Shown: positions 1 to 6,177, numbered from the stretch's first letter. The stretch: 6,881 nt of DNA from CBDVBD01 sp965372135 (GCA_965372135.1 CBDVBD010000166.1:1-6881); one strand, 5' to 3'. Notes: a model not told the origin generated them from the sequence alone. Program-made: numbers and translations.

Positions 1-46
1 AACAAGTGTAAACTATGTCATGAAACACTTGTAAACCATGTCATGA
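1..46. repeat. Tandem 23-bp repeat, two copies
   Basis: Units at 1-23 and 24-46 match at 20 of 23 positions, differing only at unit positions 5, 6 and 14. The shared core is TGTAAAC-N-ATGTCATGA (7-23 and 30-46). Because the first unit begins at the window edge, the array could extend further left. Confidence 0.8.
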
Positions 47-55
47 TATCATACA

Positions 56-77
56 GGGACACATGACAGCACAGTAA
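56..77 (+). repeat. 22-bp direct repeat, copy 1
   Basis: Begins GGGACACATGACAG and ends CACAGTAA. It is identical over 22 bp to 209-230. It lies just right of the tandem 23-bp units and contains the inverted heptamer CATGACA. Confidence 0.85.
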
Positions 78-191
78 AACTAACCCGCCCTTGGGATGGC
101 GGTAGGACTTGGGGCGTTTCCCGCCCAGGCGGGATACTCTGTAACACCCCGTTGGGATTGAGGATGTCATCCAGCGGTTGGCGGACTGACC

Positions 192-229
192 TACTGTACT
201 GTCAAGTGGGGACACATGACAGCACAGTA
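192..229. repeat. Inverted repeat / hairpin beside the direct repeat
   Basis: Arm 192-208 (TACTGTACTGTCAAGTG) pairs with 213-229 (CACATGACAGCACAGTA), matching at 15 of 17 positions around the 4-nt loop GGGA. No T-run follows, so it is not a standard intrinsic terminator. It fits better as a transposon-end structure or the junction of two oppositely oriented repeat copies. Confidence 0.7.
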
Positions 230-230
230 A
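209..230 (+). repeat. 22-bp direct repeat, copy 2
   Basis: Exact match to 56-77. This copy forms the right arm of the hairpin at 192-229 and ends 42 bp before the preferred ATG of the first gene, so it may lie in that gene's promoter or leader. No good -35/-10 pair could be picked out around it. Confidence 0.85.
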
Positions 231-259
231 TAACTTAGTTGGATTGAGATAAAAAACGT

Positions 260-265
260 GAGGGA
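260..265 (+). promoter_or_regulatory. Ribosome binding site deciding the start of the first gene
   Basis: GAGGGA lies 7 nt before the ATG at 273 and 4 nt before the ATG at 270. The open frame extends back to a GTG at 258, but that start would overlap the site and has no good Shine-Dalgarno sequence of its own. The ATG at 273 is therefore preferred, with 270 as the alternative. Confidence 0.6.
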
Positions 266-272
266 AAAGATG

Positions 273-1793
273 ATGAAAAGTAGTTATACGAAATGGGTGG
301 TGGGGGATAAGATTATTTTGGTTTTGCTGGTGTTACTGCCGCTTCTTGCTGTCAATGTGTTTGCGCAGTACGGTAAAGTTCAAGGCAAGGTGATCGATGC
401 CGAGACCAAAGAACCATTGAACAGTGTCAATGTAGTATTAAAAGGGGAACACTTTAATTCCGGCGCTGTGACAGATTTGGAAGGTTATTATAACATATTG
501 GGGATTCCGCCAGGTACTGCAGTGACGAACTTGGATGGTTATTATAACATATTAGGGATTCTGCCAGGCACTTATGAAGTGAAATTTCTGTATGTCGGCT
601 ACAGGACCATTGAGGTTTCGGGGGTTGAAGTCTGGTCGGATTTGACCACTCGTTTAGATGAGATGATGAATCCTTCGGTGGGAGATTTACCAGCTTGTCG
701 AATTGAATGGGAACGACCCAATATTGTTATTCCAGAGGAGGTTGTTCAAGAAGAGGTTTACGATCCGGAACCAGTGATGGTGTCGTCGGATGAATTGGAG
801 CAGACTATTATCACCGCTAACATGGAAACCCCAATAATGCCGGGGAAGAATGTGATCTATTGTTCCACATTTCAGATAGCGTGGAATATGATGCAGGATT
901 CCATTATCAAGGAAGATATCTTGTTGGAAGGTAATCCGGAGATTGCCCGGATGTTGAATAAGCAATTGTCCACCTCTGCAGATATTTCGGAAGATTGTTA
1001 TGTGGCGATGGTGGATTTTCTCACCCAGGAATTTCTGGATCAGATCAACCTTGTGTTAAAGGAAAAGTTTGGCGACCAGGCACCTCCCGAAGTGGTTGAG
1101 GATATCCATCCTGGATTGCCAACGTTTTTTGCCTATGCCTATCTGTACAAGAACTTGAAATTTGAGCATGATTTCGAAGTCATACCTAATCCGATCTACT
1201 TTAAAACAACAGACGACACCATAAAATTGAAGGCATTTGGTGTTCCCTCGCGTGGTGAGCGGGACACCATTAGAAATCAAGTAACGGTTGTTGATTACAA
1301 AGACAACAATGACTTCATTCTCAAATTGCTCAGCAAGTCACCCGACGATGAAATAATACTCGCTAAGATTTCACCGAAAGAGACATTGTTGGAAACGATT
1401 CAATGGGTACAAGAACGGATATCGTTGGGGACACTGGGTAATGTGAAAAACAATGAGCCGGTGCAAATCCCTAAGTGTGATTTTAATGTCAAGCACTCGT
1501 TTGATGAATTTCCGGGGAAACTCGTAGAGAATTCTGGGTGGGAGGGATGGTTTGTATCAAAGGCTGTGCAGTGGACACGGTTCCGGTTGAATGAGAAAGG
1601 GATTGTGTTGAAATCGGAAGCAAGACTCGGGATGAGGTCGAGCAGATCATATCCGGTCACAAAAAAACCGCGACTGTTTGTGTTTGATAAGCCATTTTTG
1701 ATTTGTTTGCGGCAGAAGGACGGGCGGTATCCGTATTTTGCGATGTGGGTGGATAATGGGGAGTTGTTGATGGGGTGGGAGGAATCTGAATGA
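273..1793 (+). CDS. Secreted protein: carboxypeptidase-regulatory-like domain plus serpin-like domain
   Basis: This predicted 506-residue exported protein has a signal peptide at residues 1-31, with a long Leu/Val core and likely cleavage at VFA|QYG. Residues 35-130 match the carboxypeptidase D regulatory-like fold: GKVIDAETKEPLNSVNVVLK, then TDLEGYYNILGIPPGT, then YEVKFLYVGYR. An 18-residue segment is duplicated in tandem (65-82 and 83-100). A Glu/Pro-rich linker around 130-185 leads to residues 190-500, which resemble a divergent serpin: NVIYCSTFQIAWNM near the start, FFAYAYLYKNLKFEHDF where serpins have LVLVNAIYFKGxWxxxF, VQIPKCDFNV like the VxLPKFxI strand, LNEKG at 439-443 like the (I/V)xExG hinge, and FDKPFLICLR at 471-480 like the C-terminal DRPFLFxIR. 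The hinge after LNEKG has bulky and charged residues instead of a small-residue run, so protease inhibition is doubtful. The regulatory-like call is firm. The serpin fold is an inference from motif order. Confidence 0.8.
   Translation: MKSSYTKWVVGDKIILVLLVLLPLLAVNVFAQYGKVQGKVIDAETKEPLNSVNVVLKGEHFNSGAVTDLEGYYNILGIPPGTAVTNLDGYYNILGILPGTYEVKFLYVGYRTIEVSGVEVWSDLTTRLDEMMNPSVGDLPACRIEWERPNIVIPEEVVQEEVYDPEPVMVSSDELEQTIITANMETPIMPGKNVIYCSTFQIAWNMMQDSIIKEDILLEGNPEIARMLNKQLSTSADISEDCYVAMVDFLTQEFLDQINLVLKEKFGDQAPPEVVEDIHPGLPTFFAYAYLYKNLKFEHDFEVIPNPIYFKTTDDTIKLKAFGVPSRGERDTIRNQVTVVDYKDNNDFILKLLSKSPDDEIILAKISPKETLLETIQWVQERISLGTLGNVKNNEPVQIPKCDFNVKHSFDEFPGKLVENSGWEGWFVSKAVQWTRFRLNEKGIVLKSEARLGMRSSRSYPVTKKPRLFVFDKPFLICLRQKDGRYPYFAMWVDNGELLMGWEESE
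465..572 (+). repeat. In-frame tandem duplication of 54 bp inside the regulatory-like domain
   Basis: Units 465-518 and 519-572 each encode 18 residues, AVTDLEGYYNILGIPPGT and AVTNLDGYYNILGILPGT. They match at 15 of 18 residues and 46 of 54 bases. The differences are spread along the unit, including several synonymous changes, so this is an old duplication and not an assembly artefact. It repeats the strand-turn element that normally occurs once in this fold. Confidence 0.95.
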
Positions 1794-1896
1794 TCGGGCA
1801 TATTGGTGGGATCGGGGGTCGATGTTCGATTATTTGCATTAATTTTGGAAAGGGAAGTTGTTTGGAAAAGGTAAACGTTTGCGAAAGGCTGAGGGA

Positions 1897-2991
1897 ATGA
1901 AAATCTGCGCTGGCTTTTGGGTCTGTTTGTTGTTTTTGATTGCGACTGGGGTTGAAGCAGTGGAATCTGATTCCACAGAACAGCGTACACGCTTGCTTCG
2001 AAAGTCACGCAGCCTGTTCCCGATTTTGATGTACGATTCCGATGTGGGGGTGGGAATGGGCGGAAAGGCGATACTGAAGAACTATTTGGGGCGACAGGAG
2101 TCCTTCGATCTGCTCCTGTTTTACGCCACTAAGGGTGAGCAATCGGTTACGTTGGTGACATCCTTTCCTGACAGGGAGATTCGGCAAGGGGCGGAGTATC
2201 CATTGGCGGTCGATGTGGAGTTGGCATTCGGCAAGAGTTTACTTAGTAATTTCTTTGGATTTGGGAACAAGTCAGAGGATAATGAGTGGCAGTTTCCCAG
2301 GGAGACCGCTTCGATAGAATTCTCTGCCGGACGGGGATTTACGGAACAGGTTGTGGGTGAAATCGGAGTGAGCTATCTCCACAATAGTGTATATGATTAT
2401 GAGGGGGAAAATCCATTAATGCACCCCGATGTGCCTGGTGCTGGGGAAAGTGATGTGTCGCTGATTGCCGCTGGATTGCGTTGGGACACGCGGGATAGTT
2501 ATATCAATCCGCACCGGGGAATAAATATTGAGGCTGCGGCTGATGTGTCATCGGAAGCGATAGGCAGCGATTTCGATTTCCAGCGGTTTTTCTTGAAGAC
2601 TAACGGGTATTGGCAATTATGGTCGCCGAATAATATATTGGCGGCAAGGTTTTGGGCGCAGCATGTCCGGCACACCGCTCCTTATTTCCTGATGAGCACT
2701 CTGGGCGGGGGTGGAACCCTCCGGGGATTCAAGGTAGAAAGGTTCGTCGATCATGCCATGACATTGGTGTCGGTGGAATACCGATTTCCGGTGTATGGGA
2801 AATTGGGTGGGGTTCTATTTATGGACAGCGGGCGGGTGTATCCTACGATCCGGGATGTTACGCTGAAGGATTGGCATAACAATGTAGGGGTAGGACTCCG
2901 GTACTATTTAACTAATTTCGTGGTTCGGGCTGATATTGGTAGTAGTGATGAGGATTCGCGGGTGTTTTTCAATTTTGGGCACGTGTTTTAG
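1897..2991 (+). CDS. Omp85/BamA-TamA-type outer-membrane beta-barrel without POTRA domains
   Basis: This 364-residue outer-membrane protein has a signal peptide MKICAGFWVCLLFLIATGVEA at the ATG at 1897. AAAGG at 1884-1888, 8 nt upstream, can serve as ribosome binding site. An upstream TTG at 1858 would put 13 polar residues before the signal peptide and is less likely. Only about 20 residues separate the signal peptide from the first barrel strand (FPILMYDSDVGVGMGGKA), so no POTRA repeats are present. Family marks are NFFGFGN at 118-124, LRWDTRDSYINPHRG around 194-208, the loop-6 motif GGGGTLRGF at 270-278 with its conserved Arg-Gly, VEYRFPVYG, and alternating C-terminal strands ending in Phe (VFFNFGHVF) as a barrel-assembly signal. 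Omp85 proteins insert or secrete proteins across the outer membrane. POTRA-less forms are known, but their substrates are poorly defined. The serpin-like protein 103 bp upstream is a possible but unproven partner. Confidence 0.85.
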   Translation: MKICAGFWVCLLFLIATGVEAVESDSTEQRTRLLRKSRSLFPILMYDSDVGVGMGGKAILKNYLGRQESFDLLLFYATKGEQSVTLVTSFPDREIRQGAEYPLAVDVELAFGKSLLSNFFGFGNKSEDNEWQFPRETASIEFSAGRGFTEQVVGEIGVSYLHNSVYDYEGENPLMHPDVPGAGESDVSLIAAGLRWDTRDSYINPHRGINIEAAADVSSEAIGSDFDFQRFFLKTNGYWQLWSPNNILAARFWAQHVRHTAPYFLMSTLGGGGTLRGFKVERFVDHAMTLVSVEYRFPVYGKLGGVLFMDSGRVYPTIRDVTLKDWHNNVGVGLRYYLTNFVVRADIGSSDEDSRVFFNFGHVF

Positions 2992-3017
2992 GGGCATTTT
3001 TGGGTTCTGAAATAGGG

Positions 3018-3029
3018 TAATCCGGATTA
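3018..3029. promoter_or_regulatory. 12-bp perfect palindrome in the gap before the FGE-type gene
   Basis: TAATCCGGATTA is a perfect 12-bp palindrome in the 121-bp gap between the barrel gene and the lipoprotein gene, 84 bp before the latter's ATG. The size and position would suit a dimeric repressor operator. No regulator or second copy is visible, so this remains a suggestion. Confidence 0.25.
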
Positions 3030-3102
3030 TGATTCCTATGTAGTTTTTGTGTGCAAATCGTTTTAGACTGTAAAGGTGCCTTGAAATCCCAGATTTTTAC
3101 CA

Positions 3103-3108
3103 AGGAGG
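3103..3108 (+). promoter_or_regulatory. Strong Shine-Dalgarno site
   Basis: AGGAGG lies 4 nt before the ATG at 3113. It is the best ribosome binding site in the window and fixes the start of the lipoprotein gene. Confidence 0.75.
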
Positions 3109-3112
3109 CGGC

Positions 3113-3922
3113 ATGTACTGGTACAGTAGAAAACTTGCATTGATTTTGTGTGCGCTTTCTATAATAATGTTTGTATCCTGTTCAAAGAAATCACCACCGG
3201 AACGAGTGGTGCAAGTGGGTGAGGAGATTGTGCTGGGGATGGTGTTGATTCCCGGGGGGGAATTCACGATGGGAAAGGAAACCAAGAGCGGGGACTATCC
3301 GGAACATACGGTGTATGTGGATTCTTTTTATATGGATCAGTATGAAGTTACCAACGCCGAATGGTTGGAGTATTGCGAGGATACCGAAAAGGAAAAACCG
3401 ATTTTCTGGGGAGTAGAGAAATTTCGGTGCGGGATGGATTATCCTAACCACCCGGTAATTGGGGTGTCCTGGGCGCAGGCTGAAGCCTATGCGGAATGGT
3501 GCGGGAAGCGACTCCCCACCGAAGCGGAATGGGAATACGCCGCCAGGGGTGGATTGGAGGGGAAGAATTTTCCGAATGGTGATGATGTGACGTTGGACGA
3601 GGTCAACTTCAAGGGGTCTGAAGGGACGGACCCGGTGGGGAGTTACGCACCAAACAGCTATGGGTTATGCGATATGTCAGGCAATGTGGGGGAATGGGTG
3701 GCGGATTGGTGGAGTGATGATTATTATGAAAATAGTCCCTACGAGAATCCACAGGGTCCGGACGAGGGAACCTTCAAAGTTGTCCGCAGCGGCGGGTGGT
3801 TTGCCGGCAAATATTGTAATAGAGTGTATGCCAGTATCGCTCTCCCGGAACATTGGGTGGATTTCAATGCGGGATTCCGGTGTGTGAAGGATGAGCCCGG
3901 AAGAAACACGGGCAACAAGTAA
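3113..3922 (+). CDS. SUMF1/FGE-type (formylglycine-generating-enzyme-like) lipoprotein
   Basis: This 269-residue lipoprotein has basic residues, a hydrophobic core and the lipobox FVSC, with Cys23 as the likely lipidated residue. Residues from about 41 to the end form an FGE-sulfatase (SUMF1/EgtB/PvdO) domain: MVLIPGGEFTMG at 43-54, VYVDSFYMDQYEVTNAEW at 67-84, HPVIGVSWAQAEAYAEW followed by GKRLPTEAEWEYAARGG up to 147, PVGSYAPNSYGLCDMSGNVGEW at 174-195 and GFRCV at 254-258. True FGE uses two cysteines in GGSxxCxxxYC. Here the matching stretch is SGGWFAGKYCNR, two residues shorter and keeping only the second cysteine (Cys235), so sulfatase activation is unlikely and no sulfatase gene is nearby. 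The family is broad and includes GldK/GldJ-type structural lipoproteins, so an envelope or structural role fits better. Confidence 0.9.
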   Translation: MYWYSRKLALILCALSIIMFVSCSKKSPPERVVQVGEEIVLGMVLIPGGEFTMGKETKSGDYPEHTVYVDSFYMDQYEVTNAEWLEYCEDTEKEKPIFWGVEKFRCGMDYPNHPVIGVSWAQAEAYAEWCGKRLPTEAEWEYAARGGLEGKNFPNGDDVTLDEVNFKGSEGTDPVGSYAPNSYGLCDMSGNVGEWVADWWSDDYYENSPYENPQGPDEGTFKVVRSGGWFAGKYCNRVYASIALPEHWVDFNAGFRCVKDEPGRNTGNK

Positions 3923-3972
3923 CCCGTACCACCCGACGATAAGAGCATACAATCAATAAACCGGAATTGATC

Positions 3973-4929
3973 ATGCTTAGAATCACAGTCATTTTAGGGG
4001 TGCTTTTCCTCGTGTTAGGACAGATTAGTTTCTGTCAAGATTTTACCTTCCATTGTGAACTTAAGCCTGAGAAAAACGAGTATTTAGTGGGAGAACCAGT
4101 CTGGATATCTGTATGTTTGTACAATAACAGTTCAGATGTAATCTATATTAGCAGGTATCAATTAAAAGCAAGTATGGTAGTAAAAGATCATCATGGTAAT
4201 CAATATAAATTAACAAGTTTTATTGATTTTTTGTATTTTCCAACTCTATATCCTGGAGACTCATTGTCGTTTTTCAGAAATATTGATATGGATTACGGAA
4301 CCAGGTACAACGCCGGAAATTTTTCCGTTTTTCCTCCTGGTCAATATACCGTTACTTGTCAAAAAAACATGATAAACGACCCGATGTTATTACCGGGGGA
4401 GTTCAAACAATTGGCAATAAGATCTTTTGAAATAACATCGAACCAAATCGGTTTTCGAGTAGTTGAGCCTGAAGGTGATGAAGCAGAAGCTTTTCGGCTG
4501 TATAATCGTTTTCGAGGTAGGGAAGAAAAATCCAAGAGACTTGATTATGCAGTGCGGCTTATTGAGGAGTATCCTAATAGCGCCTATATAGAGTGTGCGC
4601 ATATCTGCGTTTTATCTCTATGCGATACGAAGGATTACGAAGAATTGTTCTGGAAATACAATTGGCAATTGTTAAACAAGTATCCGGACTCCCATTTTGT
4701 TGAGGATGCAGTAACCAATAGAGAACAGTTTTTCCGAAACAATCGCGATTCACAAGGAGCACGGGCATTTTTCGAAGAAATAATACTTGATCACCCTGCC
4801 ACTGAAGTGGCAAAGGAAGCGCAATGGCGTCTAAATCGGTTGGATAAGTTGACAGTAGATCAGTGGATCAATCTTCACAAGCTGACACGGAAACAAAAGG
4901 AGGAGTTGGGATTAGAAAAGGCTCATTAG
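3973..4929 (+). CDS. Secreted protein with N-terminal beta-sandwich and C-terminal TPR-like helices
   Basis: No named family is recognised with confidence. The 318-residue product starts at the ATG at 3973; a TTG two codons upstream (3967) is less likely, and the ribosome binding site is weak (GGA at 3963-3965). Residues 1-21 form a signal peptide with a hydrophobic core, with possible cleavage before QDF. Residues 22-155 look like an immunoglobulin-like beta-sandwich: YLVGEPVWISVCLYNNSSDV, then LYPGDSLSF, then FPPGQYTVTC. Residues 168-292 look alpha-helical, with TPR-like spacing of P-x-S/T-x-x motifs: EEYPNSAYIE, NKYPDSHFVEDA and LDHPATEVAKEA, as in YfiO/BamD-like proteins. The C-terminus ends in a charged helix. 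The sandwich half is strikingly AT-rich: lines 4141-4260 run at about 25-28% GC, against about 57-60% in sampled lines of the neighbouring genes. A protein-binding scaffold role is plausible but inferred. Confidence 0.7.
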   Translation: MLRITVILGVLFLVLGQISFCQDFTFHCELKPEKNEYLVGEPVWISVCLYNNSSDVIYISRYQLKASMVVKDHHGNQYKLTSFIDFLYFPTLYPGDSLSFFRNIDMDYGTRYNAGNFSVFPPGQYTVTCQKNMINDPMLLPGEFKQLAIRSFEITSNQIGFRVVEPEGDEAEAFRLYNRFRGREEKSKRLDYAVRLIEEYPNSAYIECAHICVLSLCDTKDYEELFWKYNWQLLNKYPDSHFVEDAVTNREQFFRNNRDSQGARAFFEEIILDHPATEVAKEAQWRLNRLDKLTVDQWINLHKLTRKQKEELGLEKAH

Positions 4930-4960
4930 TTGACGGTATTGGAGTCATGTGATGTGCTTC

Positions 4961-5010
4961 TGGAGTGCGGTAGCTTGCTACCGCATGCGCAAGCAAGCTT
5001 GCGCACTCCA
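4961..5010. repeat. 50-bp palindromic repeat able to form a cloverleaf (two hairpins on a closing stem)
   Basis: A closing stem TGGAGT (4961-4966) / ACTCCA (5005-5010) encloses two perfect hairpins, GCGGTAGC-TT-GCTACCGC (4967-4984) and GCGCAAGC-AA-GCTTGCGC (4987-5004), separated by AT (4985-4986). Every base outside the loops and that AT spacer is paired. This is the layout of REP/BIME-like or MITE-like intergenic repeats, which are often mobilised by RAYT-type Y1 transposases. No such transposase is in the window, so membership of a dispersed family is inferred. A few T residues follow (5013-5016), so it might also slow transcription, but it is not a classic terminator. Confidence 0.8.
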
Positions 5011-5070
5011 AATTTTCCACCGCGGGGTGGGGAATCGAGATTCGTTGACACCCTATGGCGCGGAAAATTT
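5010..5070. repeat. 9-bp inverted repeat enclosing smaller hairpins
   Basis: AAATTTTCC (5010-5018) and GGAAAATTT (5062-5070) are perfect inverted copies 43 bp apart. Between them are smaller hairpins at 5017-5030 and 5032-5043. It abuts the cloverleaf and may be part of the same element or a structured leader of the following gene. Confidence 0.5.
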
Positions 5071-5091
5071 AGATAGAGGCAGATTACGGAA

Positions 5092-5096
5092 AGGGA
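5092..5096 (+). promoter_or_regulatory. Ribosome binding site supporting a TTG start
   Basis: AGGGA lies 7 nt before the TTG at 5104. The nearest in-frame ATG (5134) would remove the start of the conserved fold, and an upstream in-frame stop at 5074-5076 excludes a longer form. TTG at 5104 is therefore the best start. Confidence 0.6.
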
Positions 5097-5103
5097 AGAA
5101 AAG

Positions 5104-6177
5104 TTGATCAATGTACCGGTGTTTAACGACTTTATGCGTGACCTTGAGGGCAAACAGGAATTCTCCGGTGTGGTGCTGTTGAAGAAGGGTGACGAGGTGT
5201 TGTTTTCCGGGGCTTACGGGTATGCCAGCCGGGGTTGGAAGGTGCGAAATGTACTGGAAACGCGGTTTGCTACCGCCTCGATTACCAAGATGTTTACCGC
5301 GGTGTCGGTGCTGCAGCTTATCGATGGCAGGAAGCTGGCATACGAAGACAAGGCATTGGATTTGCTGCAGTTGCAGGGCACATCTATCCCGCAGGACGTT
5401 ACGGTGTATCATCTACTGACGCACACCTCAGGGATTGGCGATTATTTCGATGAATCGGATTCAGACACTGCCGATGATTACGAAAAGGTATGGAAGGATG
5501 TGCCGTGCTATTCGATAAGGAATTTGTCGGATTTCCTGTCTTTGATAGTTAATCAGCAACCCTCATTTCAGGCTGGCAGGGAATTCAGCTATTCCGATGC
5601 CGGATTTATTCTGCTGGGGTTGATAGTGGAAAAGGCGTCTGGGATGAGCTATCATGATTATGTGGTTGAAAATGTGTTTCGCAAAGCCGGGATGATGCGT
5701 TCCGACTTTTTTACCACGGATGGCGTGGAAACCGATGTGGCGGAAGGTTATTTGGCGGTTAAGGATTCCGAGGAACAGATAACCGGATGGCGGTCGAATA
5801 TTTTTAGCGTGCCGCCGATTGGTGCATCCGACGGAGGCGCTTTTACCACTGCTCATGATCTGGCGCGATTTTCAAGGATGCTTAGGAATCGGGAATTGTT
5901 GTCTTACGATATGACTGGTGAAATGTTCACGCCCAGAGTACATATGGCTGACGATGAGGGAATTACGTGGAGGTATTGTTATGGCCTGTATTGTTTGAGT
6001 GTCGATGATAGTATCCTGGCGTATGGGCACGGTGGCAGCGACCCGGGGGCGAGCGCTACAGCGTATTATTATCCTGATGCGGATATCGATGCGGTGGTGT
6101 TGGGGAATCAAAGCGATTGCGCGGGTGCGGTGACACGTAAGATAAGGGAAATGATGGTGATTAATTTGACAAGCTGA
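5104..6177 (+). CDS. Serine hydrolase of the class C beta-lactamase-like family (PF00144)
   Basis: This 357-residue protein has no signal peptide, and the upstream stop leaves no room for one, so it is probably cytoplasmic. The catalytic fold is clear: SITK (Ser59-x-x-Lys62) is the nucleophile and general-base motif, VYHLLTHTSGIGDYFDE at 101-117 is a family signature, YSD (Tyr163-Asp165) sits where Y-x-N usually lies, DGGAFTTAHDLARF at 243-256 follows, and HGG (309-311) replaces the K-T-G box. Length and motif order match stand-alone esterases and peptidases of this family such as EstB-like esterases and D-aminopeptidases. HGG and the cytoplasmic location make antibiotic resistance unlikely. 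Substrates in this family range from esters to peptides and cannot be assigned here. An oligoendopeptidase gene begins 62 bp downstream, so a role in peptide turnover is possible. Confidence 0.9.
   Translation: MINVPVFNDFMRDLEGKQEFSGVVLLKKGDEVLFSGAYGYASRGWKVRNVLETRFATASITKMFTAVSVLQLIDGRKLAYEDKALDLLQLQGTSIPQDVTVYHLLTHTSGIGDYFDESDSDTADDYEKVWKDVPCYSIRNLSDFLSLIVNQQPSFQAGREFSYSDAGFILLGLIVEKASGMSYHDYVVENVFRKAGMMRSDFFTTDGVETDVAEGYLAVKDSEEQITGWRSNIFSVPPIGASDGGAFTTAHDLARFSRMLRNRELLSYDMTGEMFTPRVHMADDEGITWRYCYGLYCLSVDDSILAYGHGGSDPGASATAYYYPDADIDAVVLGNQSDCAGAVTRKIREMMVINLTS

Larger units (their letters stand above)
1..230. mobile_element. Probable insertion-sequence end or MITE-like relic (non-coding)
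   Basis: No convincing gene lies between the window start and the first CDS. The stretch holds a tandem pair of 23-bp units, a perfect 22-bp direct repeat about 150 bp apart, and a 17-bp-arm hairpin that uses the second direct-repeat copy. The heptamer TGTCATG occurs forward at 16-22 and 39-45 and inverted (CATGACA) at 62-68 and 215-221. Repeated short sites of this kind are typical of transposase-binding ends, as in IS21- or IS481-like elements. That family link is an inference from architecture alone, since no transposase is visible and the element may continue left of the window. A miniature element or a relic of recombination would look the same. Confidence 0.4.
4930..5103. other. 174-bp gene-free gap with nested inverted repeats
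   Basis: No coding region is supported here. The frame upstream of the TTG at 5104 hits a stop at 5074-5076, so the next gene cannot begin here. The gap carries the cloverleaf repeat at 4961-5010, a short hairpin at 5017-5030 (CCACC-GCGG-GGTGG), another at 5032-5043 (GAATC-GA-GATTC), and a 9-bp inverted repeat that encloses both. Confidence 0.7.

Noticed and set aside
18..215. Minus-strand open frame of 65 codons over the left-edge repeats
   Set aside because: It spans both direct repeats and the hairpin, has no clear ribosome binding site and no recognised domain. It is more likely chance within a non-coding repeat region, although a degraded transposase end cannot be excluded.
1400..2008. 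Minus-strand open frame of 202 codons
   Set aside because: It lies antisense to two well-supported genes, its low-complexity Ser/Thr/Pro/Asn-rich product resembles no family, and it crosses their gene boundary.
3113..3922. Active formylglycine-generating enzyme for a sulfatase
   Set aside because: The first catalytic cysteine is absent and no sulfatase gene is present in the window.
4987..5016. Intrinsic terminator after the beta-sandwich/TPR gene
   Set aside because: The hairpin is strong, but it is followed by ACTCCAAATTTT with no uninterrupted T-run, and it forms part of a larger symmetric cloverleaf.
5053..5412. Minus-strand open frame overlapping the start of the serine hydrolase
   Set aside because: It is a shadow of the hydrolase frame, whose catalytic motifs are clear on the plus strand.
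5104..6177. Antibiotic-resistance beta-lactamase
   Set aside because: There is no signal peptide, and HGG stands in place of K-T-G. The protein fits stand-alone esterases and peptidases of the same fold better.
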